Assembly (NCBI GenBank): GCA_037577475.1
Contig: CM075204.1
Location: 4,633,855 to 4,697,854 of the forward strand
From: Chaunax sp. Z400
Lineage: Eukaryota; Chordata; Actinopteri; Lophiiformes; Chaunacidae
DNA length: 64,000 nucleotides
Direction: 5' to 3'
This document shows positions 47,583-58,332 of this stretch, one piece after another. Below the pieces are notes generated by a model that saw nothing but the letters and a program-made list of their open reading frames with translations, ran no database searches and had not been told where the DNA came from. The first letter of the stretch is position 1; each line of letters starts with the position of its first letter. A program made the position numbers and the translations under genes.

Positions 47583-47645
47583 ATCAGAATCAGAATCAGC
47601 TTTATTGGCCAAGTATGTGTAAACATACAAGGAATTTACATCCAG
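47583..47645 (+). repeat. Short fish repeat (TCAGAATCAGCTTTATTGGC type)
   Basis: Contains ATCAGAATCAGAATCAGC, TTTATTGGCCAAGTATGTG and ACATACAAGGAATTTAC, a widely dispersed fish sequence that is probably a retrotransposon 3' tail in reverse orientation. Confidence 0.6.
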
Positions 47646-48956
47646 TAAGGGAAGAGATGCAACAGGACTGCAAGCCTGATTCTGCACAGGTTGTGTTTAT
47701 CATCCACCACAACAAGTGGACTGAAGGAGTGGATCAGCCAAGTTGTCTCAATCAGCAGGAAGAGGAATACTACAGAAACCTGGATGTATTTCACCAACTT
47801 TGTGTCACTGCGAGGCGCAGAGGAGACACTACATTGAGACCACGTTTTGTTTTGACAACCTGTAAATGAACATTTAATGTTCTTAGTAATCAGCTGTTCA
47901 ATCGGTGCCAGTCAGGTCTGTGACTCCTGGCCAGGTTTGGATCCAAACTTTATCAGTGCATGGGCCCGGATCCCATCTCTCAAATAAAAGACAGGTCCGG
48001 TTCAGGTTCACGTCCCAACTATCAAATAATACTTTCAAATCATATAAATGAAGTTTTATTCTCTTTCAACCTCTTGCACTGAGTACATTTGAATATTTTA
48101 ACATTTCTTTCTCTGATTCTTGTTTTCAGTTTTCTTCAGAATCATCATCTTATCAACTAAACTATAAACTTTGGTCACTTGGTAACCCATATAATAATAA
48201 TAATAATAATATTATTACTAGTAGTAGTAGGAGTAGTACTAGTAGTACTAGTAGTACACTCCAGTATTTAGTCTTCACTAATCTGCAACCCTTCATTTTA
48301 ACATGTGCCAAATAAACCTTTTAAACTTGAAATGTTGAAGTTGTGTAACTTTCATTATTCATCTGTTAAATGTATGGTTTACCTATTTAACAGCCTCTAT
48401 TTACTATTCACATTAGATCATTATTAGATGATGAATTCCTGTCATTATAAATAAAGTTCTTATTTATCCCAATAATGTAAAGTTTCAGGTTTCATTGGAC
48501 ACCAAATGACTTCACCTCAGGACTATTAAATACTGAATCTTCAGGTTCACTGAAAGACACTCCTTCATGTTTCATTTTCCACACTGACTCCGATCAATAA
48601 GCTTTTCATCATTATTTGAGGCTGATTCTAAGAGCCTCTTCATAGTTTTCCAGTATTTACTCCAGAAAGACATGTGATTTGATAATAGTCTTTGTGGGTC
48701 CATGTATCACATGACCTGTAGTTACAGATGTGGTCAGTACATCAGTGCACAGCCCAGGACTGAATGATCAGAGCCAGGGAGCAGGTACAATATCATTAAC
48801 ACCTGTACAATCACATGTAAAATAATACAAATAAATGATCATTGTGTCAAATTATTATGAAGCAGGAGGAAGATTATTATATATTTATATTTATTTACTA
48901 TTCTAATGTAGGTATATGTAGGTATATATACATAGGAACTACAGACAACAGTAGTG
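47646..48956. other. No gene recognised; (AAT)n and (AGT)n tract
   Basis: Only a short trinucleotide run at about 48192-48256 (AATAATAAT, then AGTAGTAGT and ACTAGTAGT) stands out. Confidence 0.5.
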
Positions 48957-49190
48957 TAATTCAATTCAATTCAATTTATTTAGAAAGCACCAAATCACTA
49001 AAAAGATTTCCAAGAAGAGCAGGTCTAGACCATACTCTTTATTCTAAAGAGACCCAACATTGCACCTTGAGCAAGCACTTGGCGACAATGGCGAGGAAAA
49101 ACTGCCTTTTTAAAAAAGGCAGAAACCTCGAGCAGATCCGGACTCAAGGTGGGCGGCCTTCTGCTTTGACCGGTTGGGTTGGAACAACAA
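48957..49190 (+). repeat. Fish dispersed repeat (AATTCAATTCAATTTATTTAGAAAGC... type)
   Basis: Starts with tandem AATTC, then TTTATTTAGAAAGCACCAAA and GAGCAAGCACTTGGCGACAA, then CGAGGAAAAACTGCC, AGAAACCTCGAGCAGA and GACCGGTTGGGTTG. The order is that of an extremely common teleost repeat. It runs into the (AAT)n tract. Confidence 0.75.
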
Positions 49191-49204
49191 CAAATTGTAA
49201 AAAA

Positions 49205-49452
49205 ATAACTAAATAGTAATAATAATAGAAATAATAATAATAGTAATAGCAATAATAATAGTAATAATAAAAATAATAGTAATAATAATAATATTAATAA
49301 TAATAGCAATAATAATAATAATAATAATAAAAATAATAGTAATAATAGCAATAAGAATAATAATAATAATAGTAATAATAGTAATAAGAATAATAGTAAT
49401 AATAAGAATAATAATAGTAATAAGAATAATAATAATAATAGTAATAAGAATA

Positions 49453-49488
<36 letters not shown>

Positions 49489-49495
49489 TAACAAT
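49205..49495. repeat. (AAT)n / (AGTAAT)n microsatellite
   Basis: About 290 bp of AATAAT with regular AGTAAT and AAGAAT variants. Open minus frames rich in Tyr, Ile and Leu are artefacts. Confidence 0.95.
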
Positions 49496-49540
49496 AAATC
49501 AAAAACCACAGCAACAAATTGCTGGAATGGTTGGTAGGTA

Positions 49541-50265
49541 CCTGCTATTGACTATATGCTATAGAGATCATTGCTGATTGGACGGATGCACTGGCCGTCC
49601 GTTTAACAGGAGGGAAACATTCCATACGTCTTTGCTATTTTCCTTTACGACACAAAGCAGAACAGCAAAGGTACCAGGAAGGGGAATCAAAAACATTAAG
49701 ACGTATGGTATGGTGGCCCTGAGAGTCAAATGACAATGACAAGCAACAAAACACAACAACAAAACAAAAAGCAGAACAGCAAATAAGAAAACACAACAAA
49801 AACTCACTAAAGACAACCACAAAGCAGAAAACGCAACATTATCTTCTACCTGCTATCGACAAAGATCGTAGCTGCTTGGATGGACACATTGGCCGTCTTT
49901 TTAACAGGAAGGAAATGTTCCATACGCCTTTGTCTGGCGAAGGAAAACAGCAAAAGCTTTTGGCACATTTCTTTCCTATTAAAGCGACACCACTGTCCAA
50001 TCAGTGACGATCCTTGGCGAATGTGGTGTTTTTTGATTTGTTGTTGTGTTTTCTATACTTGTCATTGTCATCTGATCTTCAAGGCCATCGTACAAAACAC
50101 CGTAATGTCCTTGATTCTCCCATCCTGGTTCATTTACCTTTTTCCCTCGTCTGGTGAAGGACAACAGCAAAGACATATATGGAACAAAAAGATGGCGAGT
50201 GCGTCTGTCCAATCAGCGATGATCTTTGTTGACAGCAGGTACCTTTTTCCTATGTGTTTTTGGAC
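49541..50265. mobile_element. Nested inverted-repeat element (possible MITE)
   Basis: Four related arms alternate in orientation. Two forward arms start near 49545 and 49850 (ACCTGCTATNGAC, ATTGGACGGATGCAC or the related TTGGATGGACACATT, GGCCGTC, then TTTAACAGGAGGGAAA). Two inverted arms lie at about 49955-50035 and 50150-50262 (as reverse complement: AGGTACCTGCTGTC, TGATTGGACAGACGCAC, GCCATCTTTTTGTTCC). No transposase is inside. Confidence 0.55.
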
Positions 50266-50283
50266 CTCAGGGCCTCCGTAGAT

Positions 50284-53233
50284 TTATATCAGCCAGGGGT
50301 GATGCATCAGTCTCTCCAGGCTGGGTCTGGCTGCTGGGTCCTTGTTGAGACAGCTAAGGAGAAGGTCTCTGCAGTCTGGACAGACAAACAGGAATAATAT
50401 TTTAATACAAACATGTGCTCTGTGTTTCTGCTTGATTCTACTGTGTGTGTGTCTTTATGACTTACCAAAGGAAAGGTCGTCCCTGACACAAACATCTTTG
50501 TAGGCGATTTCTGTGGTGTCCTCGAAGGGGAAGTCCACATGTAGCATCGTGTGCAACGCTACACCGAGCTGCCACACCGTAGCCGGTTCGGCCCTGTAGC
50601 GGCGATCCAGGAACCACTCAGGGCTGGAGTACATTTTGGTTCCTACAACACACACAGACACACAGAGACAACGTTAATGGTGAGGGATGGAGGCAGAGGA
50701 CAGAGACAGCAAAGATGCTGCATTGGCTCAGACAGCAGGACTGAAAGAAAGACAGCCTACCTTGTGGTGTGGTGTACATCCCCTCTTTCAAAAATGTGGC
50801 ACATCCAAAATCGATGATCCGGATGCGTGGACCACCAGGGCCGGTTTCACAAAGGATATTTTCAGGTTTGATATCATTGTGAAACACACCCTTGGAGTGG
50901 ATCTCCCTGAGGGCCTCCACCAGCTGTTTGGTGATGATCTGAGGGAGACACAAACAGACATGCAGACTGAGTGACACTGTGAGCTTGGACACATTTAAAC
51001 GTGGAAATGCACCTGGCATCAGCTACTTACTTTAGCCTCACCCTCCTGCAGGGTGGAGTGTGTGGAGTCTACGTAGTCGAACAGATCCACGCAGGGGACT
51101 GGCCTCTCCAGGATGAGGATCAGCTCATCCTTCAGTTCGTACCAGTCTATTAGGCCCACGACTCCACTGGTACCTCCTGATGCTGGTTTGACTCTCAGCA
51201 TCAGTGCCACCTCCAGAGGGACCATCCTGTTTTGCACCAATGCAAACTTTATACAAAAAGGGAAAGAGGAAAGTTGAAGTCAATAAATGAAAACTGTTTT
51301 AAACCGGATGAACATGTGCATGTGATTCCTTTCTACTCATTTTAAAGAGAGAAATGTTCAGAAATGTTACTAAAAGGACTCAGGAAGATGAAGAACTTAC
51401 TTTTGGTAAGTCCGTGCCACGCAGGCGGATACGTTTGATGGCAACCTGCAGGACGGAAACACAGACATTTAGCTTACACTACATACAGAGTGGCTACATC
51501 AGTCATACATGGCATGTGTGAGAGTCTTACAGGCATGTTGTCGTGCCGACGGTAGCCAGCAAAAACGGATCCGAAGCTTCCTTTACCCAGCAGTCTCCTC
51601 TTCGCATACTTGGCTTTGAAGGCAGCTAAACAACACAATACAAACAAGAACAGTCTGATTTAATTCTTTCACAACTTTCATGGATTAAATTTATAAACTA
51701 ATCCCTAATAATAGCAGCATTATTTTAAAATCGAATCCCATTTCCAATACGAATCCCAAAACTCAAGGCTGAACCCTCAAAGAATCGGATGCCCTTTCAG
51801 ATACTTGGGCCTGCTGCCAGGTAGCTTAGCTTAGCATAAAGACTGGACACAGGGAAAATTGTGTCTCATCTCACTTTTGAGCAAGAAAGATGCAAACAGA
51901 CTCACAAGGGACACATTTAAAGGAGAATGGTACTGATTGATGCAGCAGAGGCTGAGATATCCAGATGTTTAGTCCCAAGCATGGGTCAAGCTGCAAAAAC
52001 CTACATTTCCCATAATGCAGCTCACAGGCATCTTTCATTAGAAACTCCTTCTCCTAAATTCCCATCTCTTTCAAACACCACCATGACATCATCAGGGTTA
52101 TTTAACCAGCCTTTGGTCTTCACAGTATAAATAGTAGAATAAGCTCTAGTATTATATCCCATCTTACCTCTGGTATTAGTGGGAGCACTGGTCCGACTCG
52201 TCCTCCTCTTCTTCCTGGGTCTTTCAGGACTCTCATCAGCGCTTCTCTTGTAGTATTTCTTTGTCTGATCTCGGCGGTCTTGAACTGTGTGAATGCTGGG
52301 GCCAGTGTGGCGTCCTGCAAAAACAAAAAAACATCATCTGTTAGCTGCATGTGCTGAATGTAAACTACATTATTGACTGTGTGAAGGACTTCAACTGTCC
52401 ACCAGTAAATACCATCATAATCATTTTACTATCAACTAAATCTGAATGATTAACAAGTAAGAACAGCATATTATTATATTACTTATTAGTAATATTAATA
52501 ATGTTAATAGTATTATGTTGTTAAATTAAATTTGGTCAACTAAAATGTATTTATCTGTTTGTTTTATGTGAGTGTGTTGTGGATTATATTATATTATATT
52601 TGAATATTCCCCACAAAATTATGAATATATACTGTTAAATATCATATAATATAATTATATGTAATATAAATATAAATAACTAGTTAAGAGCAAGCAAAAA
52701 AATATGTGATTTATAGTAAAAAGATGAACTTTTCAGTCAATAAACAAGAATTCAAGTTGTGTTAACGGTGGGATTCAAACCAGGGACCACTTTATTATTT
52801 GTGAATCTCCTGTTTAGCAAACTGACTGTTTCTGATAGGAAATAAAGTCACAGCGCAGTGAACAGAAATCTCTCTCTCTCTAAGTCACTTTACATGAAGA
52901 AAATCTATTGAGATTAGCCAATTAGCCAAATAGCTGATATTTATAATTAGCGATCTGATCTTCACAATCCATACCAAATAAAAGATGTGATTTCAACATT
53001 GAATTTCCACTTGTGTTTAAGATTTATTGGGGACATTAAAATATTTAGGATAAAGGGTTGAAACGTGACACCATAGCATGAAATATGCTAATTTAGCTTT
53101 TATCAAGCTAATCGCGAAAGGCCGAAACTTCTTCGGTCAAAATTGAAATCGTGGACTGCAGCTACTCACCCAGATGTTTACTGGAGACTTGACCCTCAAC
53201 AGAACTCGAAATCATCGCTGAGCTTGAAGCCAT
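50284..53233 (-). CDS. PIM-like serine/threonine protein kinase
   Basis: Constitutively active-type Ser/Thr kinase of the CAMK-related PIM family, expanded in teleosts. Eight exons join in frame to 337 codons: 53170-53233, 52168-52314, 51531-51625, 51401-51445, 51031-51246, 50761-50938, 50466-50642, 50284-50375; all introns GT-AG. The N-terminus has MASSSAMISSS and a basic RPRKKRRTSR stretch (possible nuclear signal). Kinase core: glycine loop LGKGSFGSVFAG, ATP lysine in VAIKRI, helix-C Glu in PLEVALML, the PIM-type Pro hinge in LERPVPCVDLFDYV, catalytic HNDIKPEN, DFGCA, then YSSPEWFL and a CLNKDPAARPSLERLMHHPW end. The catalytic loop has Asn in place of the usual Arg of HRD; the catalytic Asp is kept. 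The frame is intact, so it is likely functional. It is a piscine PIM paralogue, and I do not assign pim1, pim2 or pim3. Confidence 0.92.
52315..53169. other. First intron of the PIM-like gene; no extra gene seen
   Basis: AT-rich. A stretch near 52760-52800 resembles a tRNA T-arm but does not fold (see rejected list). Confidence 0.6.
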
Positions 53234-53313
53234 TTCTCTCTCGAACAGAAAAAACCAAATGAAATGACAGAAACTGTCCGCGGTGTCACTTCCTCTGTTC
53301 ACTAACTGGCAGA

Positions 53314-53359
53314 TAACGTAACGTAACTTGACGTAACGTAACGTAACGTAACGTGACGG
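53314..53359. promoter_or_regulatory. Short (AACGT)n array with TGACGTAA sites in the PIM upstream region
   Basis: Within 130 bp upstream of the PIM ATG the sequence repeats AACGT about eight times, including TTGACGTAACG and GTGACGG. TGACGTAA is a CRE/ATF-like core. It could be bound by CREB/ATF factors, but binding is inference. Confidence 0.45.
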
Positions 53360-53599
53360 AACTTAAATATCATTCAAATCCAAACAACTCAAATCAGAAA
53401 TGAACACATGACGTAATTTCATGGTTCCTGAAAACAGAAACAGTGACATTATGTCTCATTATTAAAACATGCTTGGGGCCAAATCTCATGAACTGTCCGA
53501 ACAACATAATATACAGATAACAAGACCCAATAAAGCAGTTCAGCAGCGCTGTTACTCTATCTGATACAGTATGTCGGGCTCTTCTGATAATATCAGCCA

Positions 53600-54278
53600 T
53601 ATATCAGACATATCAGCCACCTGAGCGGCTGCTTAGGGCCCATGTGGCCACCAGGGGGCCCCAAAAGCATTTCAAATGTCCAGCTTGACTCTAATGTAGG
53701 GGTCGTTAGTAAGACGAAGAATTAAGAGGAGTACATTTCTAAATTAAAGCAGCTTATTTTGGAATTCATCAGAATCGTTTGAACATCTGTACATAGTTTT
53801 AAAAACTAATTAGTCGGCTTTATATTTCATTCTTGAACTACTGTTGTTGTTTCAGGTTCTTCTGATCTATTTAATTCATTTAGTATTGTTGTGTTTTACA
53901 CTTACACTTATTCTCTATATAAGAAGATACAGTTCATTTCATTCATTCATTCAAAAAAACAATTAAAGTGGTGACATTATGTGCAGTAGATGCATTGTCT
54001 ACTGATTTCTTATGTTACTTTCTATTAAACCACATTCAATACGGCACATAGTGCTGTCTAACCATTAAAGTTCAAATGAACACCAGGCCGCTCTAAGAAT
54101 AAAACCATAGAGGGGTAAAAACATGTCAGGCTGACATTGGTACAGAATGATGTCAGCAACACAGACACAAATAAAGTTGATAATGGGTGAGTTAGATTGA
54201 TCAGGCATTGACAACAGTCAATAGCATTGGCAGTGAGGTCTGCACAACCAAAAAGCCTTGAGCCGGCCCTGAGTATCA
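53600..54278 (+). mobile_element. hAT-like non-autonomous element
   Basis: The left part has CTGAGCGGCTGCTTAGGGCC and GTGGCCACCAGGGGGCCCC (53619-53662). The right end reads AAAAAGCCTTGAGCC and GGCCCTG near 54250-54277, in reverse complement the CAGGGCCGGCTC start of fish hAT elements. No transposase frame lies inside. The left end seems shortened. Confidence 0.6.
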
Positions 54279-54655
54279 CTTGAAGAAAATCACTTTAATC
54301 CCATATTTTACTGCAGGATTCAAGTTTAAACAGGTTGTTTCCTAAACTGCTGCAGCAGAAGAGTGGAGGTCAGGTGTGTGGAGGTGATGTGAGGTGGTGC
54401 ATTGCTCCTTCAGAACGACAAAAACGGATAGTTCTACTATTTAATAACTGACCCGAGTGTTTCTCCTGGAGAGCTTGATTCTACACCAAATGAGTCTCAT
54501 TTTCAACGGAACCCTGATTGTTCTGATCAGCTATCGATGCTAAGGAGAGGCTGAAAGTTTCACTTTCTTTGTTTAGCCGTGTGACTAGGCTAGCCGAATA
54601 TAATCCTGTGTTTTAATGACTTTTGAAATACTTTTTGCTACTTATTACCTCTCAG
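54279..54655. other. No gene recognised; 5' flank of the LINE
   Basis: No frame or motif could be supported. Confidence 0.5.
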
Positions 54656-57600
54656 CATGCCGTCAAACATCACATCATCACAACATCACATTCGCTTCTA
54701 TTATGCAATCACTCCCTGTTTTCCTGGTGCTACCGCTCCAGATATTCTGGTTAAACTCATAGCACTTCTGCCGACACTCCCCACCTCAGTCTTTAGAATT
54801 CTTCTTCATGTAGGTACCAACGACACTGCCCTGCAACAGTCCGAACTGACTAAATCTGATTTTAACCAGCTCATAGACCATCTTAAATCCTGTGGAAAAT
54901 CTGTGTTTTTATCTGGTCCCATTCTCCCTCTTGGCCGCGGAGTCGGTCGATTCAGCAGGATCCTCAGTCTCCACAGCTGGCTGCAGTCAACCTGTAGATC
55001 TCAGTGCTGGTTTTATACATCATTTGAACCTGTTTTGGAACCGTGGTGGCCTTTTCAAAGGAGACGGGCTACACCTGAGTAAGCTTGGTTCGATAGCTCT
55101 GTCCGACAACTTTCATTACGCAGTTCAGTCCCTCCCACGGGACTGACTGTTTACATCTCACACGTGTGCCTCACTCTCTTCTTCTACAGCTGCTCGACAA
55201 ACAAACATCCAGATCACTAGCTCCTCCCACAGTCATCGCTCATCACTTTCTCCATTGGCCCAGTTCCACATACAGACCATAATCTCACAGAGAGTTTCCA
55301 GGCACCCTGTCACCTCATCCCAACCTGATCATTTGATGTGGGGTTGATTTCCGTAATCTCCGGCCGCTGAGTCATGCAACCAAAACAGCTGATAAATCTG
55401 AAGTAATCAGAATGGTCCTAATAAATGAAAGGTCACTTTCATAATTCATGACTTCTTCTGCTGGCAGGGATTGGACCTCCTCTGTGGGACTGAGACTTGG
55501 CTCACTACTGAGCCTATAGTGCATTCTCTGAACTTGTTCCTCCAAATTGTTCTTATAGAAATTCTCCCAGGTTAACAGGTAGAGGAGGAGGACTGGCTTC
55601 AGGTTTTAACAATAAGTACATGTGCCGTCAGGTGAATATTGACCCTTTTTCTAGCTTTGAGCTACAACTCTTTGAATTTCATAAATCACACAGAATACTC
55701 TGTGTATTGGTCTATCGCCCTCCAAAATCCAACAACAATTTTCTCCAGGAATTTTCTGAATTTTTAGCTGATACTATCCCAAAATATGAGAAGATTTTAA
55801 TTCTTGGTGATTTTAACATTCATGTCTGCTGTCCTTCTAAGCCTATTAGTTAAAGACTTTTTAAACCTCATTGACTCTTTCAACCTGGACCAGCTGATAA
55901 CAGGCCCCACCCAGGACCTGGGTCACACTCTTGACCTTGTTCTGTCAACTGGTATTTCTTTACATATATCTAATATTTGTGATCCAACTTTCTCTGACCA
56001 CTCACCCGTTGTCTTTGAAATGTGCCTTCCTGCTTTAATCTCCAATGCTTATGTTCCTACCCAGAGGTCTCGATTAATCACCTCTAAAACAGCTGAACAA
56101 TTTACTTCTGCTTTTATGGATTCTTCTCTGATCTACCTCAGTGATATTCATCCATCTCACCTTTGTACTGCTGATATCCTGTCTTCATTCAATCATACCT
56201 GCTCTACCATCCTTAACGCTGTTGCCCCCTTGAGGTCTTCCCGCCCCAAACCCAAACCTCAGCCACGGCTAAATGTGACGACTCGGGCCCTCAGACAAGA
56301 ATGTAGGAGAGCAGAGCGGAAGTGGAAGAAAGATAGACTACATGTGTCATATGAAGTCATGAAAACTAACCTCACTAATTATCAAAATGCAGTTAAGGCT
56401 TCACGTAACACATATTTTTCACATCTAATTTCAACTCACAGCCATAGATCAAAAATTTTATTCAGTATTATCACTCTGTCATTAATCCCCCTACCCCCAT
56501 TTATTTAGGTATCTCTTCTGAAATGTGTGACAATTTCTTGAATTTTTTCCAAAACAAAATGACTCAACTCAGATCATATATTCCGTCTTTTTCATGTGAT
56601 CCTATCACATTGCTCTCTCTGTCATCTACCTTATCACAGCTTGAACCTGTCTCCCTTTCAGCTATGAAAGCTGTTATTGGTCCATGCACTTTAGCAATTA
56701 TTAATAGCAGCTTAGTGACTGGCTCAGTCCCAGCATACCTGAAACAGGCAACAGTCTGCCCCTATTGAAGAAGACAAATCTGGATCCTACCAACCCCCTG
56801 AATTTCAGGCCTATATCAACATTACTTTTCCTGTTCAAGGTGATGGAGAAAGTCGTTTTCCAACAATTATAGACTTTCCTAACCTAAAATTGTATTGGTG
56901 AGGTACTTCAGTCTGGTTTTAAGTTAAACATTCCACTGAGTCTGAGTCTTAATCATTACAGATGGTGGTGATTCCTGTGTCCTTATTTTACATGATCTCA
57001 CTGCCCCTTCGACACAGTTGATCACGAGATCTTGATCTCCCTGTCTCAAGAGCTGCGTTGGCATCCATGGCACTGCGTTAAATTGGTTTAGGTCCTATCT
57101 CACTGACAGATCATTTTCTGTCAACATCGGTGGCTTTTCCTCTCAGTCAGCGTCTTTGACCTGTGGTGTTCCTCAAGGGTCTATTTTGGGTCCAATCTTG
57201 TTCTCATTGTACATGTTGCCTCTGGGCTATATATTTAGAAAACACAACATAGCCTATCACTTTTATGCTGATGATTCTCAAATCTACCTCCCTCTGAAGC
57301 CAGACAGTGATTCATCCATTAACTCACTCTCAAACTGTGTGGCTGAGTTTAAATCATGGCTTGCTCATTATTTCCTCCACCAGAAATTCATATTCAGGTT
57401 GCAGCTAGTCCAAAATTCAGCTGCTAGGCTCTTGACTTGCACTCGCAAGCGTGAGCATATCTCACCAATCTTGGCATCACTACACTGGTTACCAGTTCAG
57501 TTTAGGATTACTTATAAAGTTTTATTGATTGTTTTTAAATGCCTGAATGGACAAGCCCCTACTTATCTGTCAGACCTGCTACACCATTATGTCCCTCATC

Positions 57601-58018
57601 TCCAGCTGAGGTCACTGGACCAGCAGCTTTTAATAGTGCCTAAAACTAGACTGGCACTTAGAGCCGACCGGGCCTTTTCAGTGGCGGGCCCTAAACTGTG
57701 GAATGACCTCCCCCTCCAGATCAGATCATCAGCTTCACTACCAGTTTTCAAATCTCTGTTAAAAGCGCACCTTTATTCACTAGCTTTTCCTGACCACACT
57801 TAATTATTTCACCCCTTTTTACCAGTATTTATAATGACCACTTGTAATATGTATCAGCTTAAATCTGGTTAATTGTTTTATCTGTTTTCTTAAGTGTTTC
57901 CTTAATATGATTTTGTCTTATAAAACTTATGGTTTTTATTTTGCTATTTACTGTGAAGCACTTTGGTCAACTCAATGTTGTGTTTTAATGTGCTATATAA
58001 ATAAAGTGACTTGACAAA
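54656..58018 (+). mobile_element. L2-like LINE, about 3.4 kb, degenerate
   Basis: From 5' to 3': an SGNH-hydrolase-like part with HVGTNDTA and GDGLHLSKLGS (54657-55140); an apurinic-type endonuclease part with LVYRPPKSN, LILGDFNIHV and a TLDLVLS...SDHSPVVFE end (55620-56500); reverse-transcriptase part with LNFRPISTL and CGVPQGSILGPILFSLYM, then FYADDSQIYL (catalytic ADD, 56770-57290). Directly after the HYFLHQ segment the frame jumps to RLQLVQNSAARLL, so roughly 150 codons are deleted. The C-terminal tail ends ...LYSLAFPDHT. The 3' end has GTGCTATATAAATAAAGTGA (57990), the usual tail. Many frame breaks show that it is dead. Confidence 0.85.
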
Positions 58019-58194
58019 TCCTGTTCTTGACATGTTGTAAGACATCTGATGTCTCTGAGGTCATTTAGGCCCAACATGACAAAACAAGCTAAAACTACAT
58101 AGAGATCATATTTGTTATATTACTACATGTCTTTAATTATAATCAGGTTTAATGGCTACAGATCTGCACTTATTTAAAAGCTAAAACACTGTTC

Positions 58195-58332
58195 TGCTGA
58201 CAGGTCCTCTCTGTACCCCCAGACGAGCTGGAGGAGGAGGCTGAGGAGAGGGAGGTTTGGGCTTCTCTGATGAGACTACTGCCCCTGTGACCCGAACCCG
58301 GATAAGCTATAGAAAATGGATGGATGGATGGA
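58195..58332 (+). mobile_element. 3' end fragment of an RTE-like LINE with (GGAT)n tail
   Basis: Contains GAGCTGGAGGAGGAGGCTGA, GAGAGGGAGGTTTGGGC and ACTGCCCCTGTGACCCGAAC, then GGATAAGC and a (GGAT)n tail (58316-58331). This is the known 3' end of the LINE family whose RT piece is at 45217-46185. It is a 5'-truncated insertion. Confidence 0.75.

Noticed and set aside
49025..49517. Tyr/Ile/Leu-rich frames
   Set aside because: Translation of an (AAT)n tract.
52765..52810. Possible tRNA T-arm in a PIM intron (minus GGTTTGAATCCCACC)
   Set aside because: No acceptor or anticodon stems could be paired.
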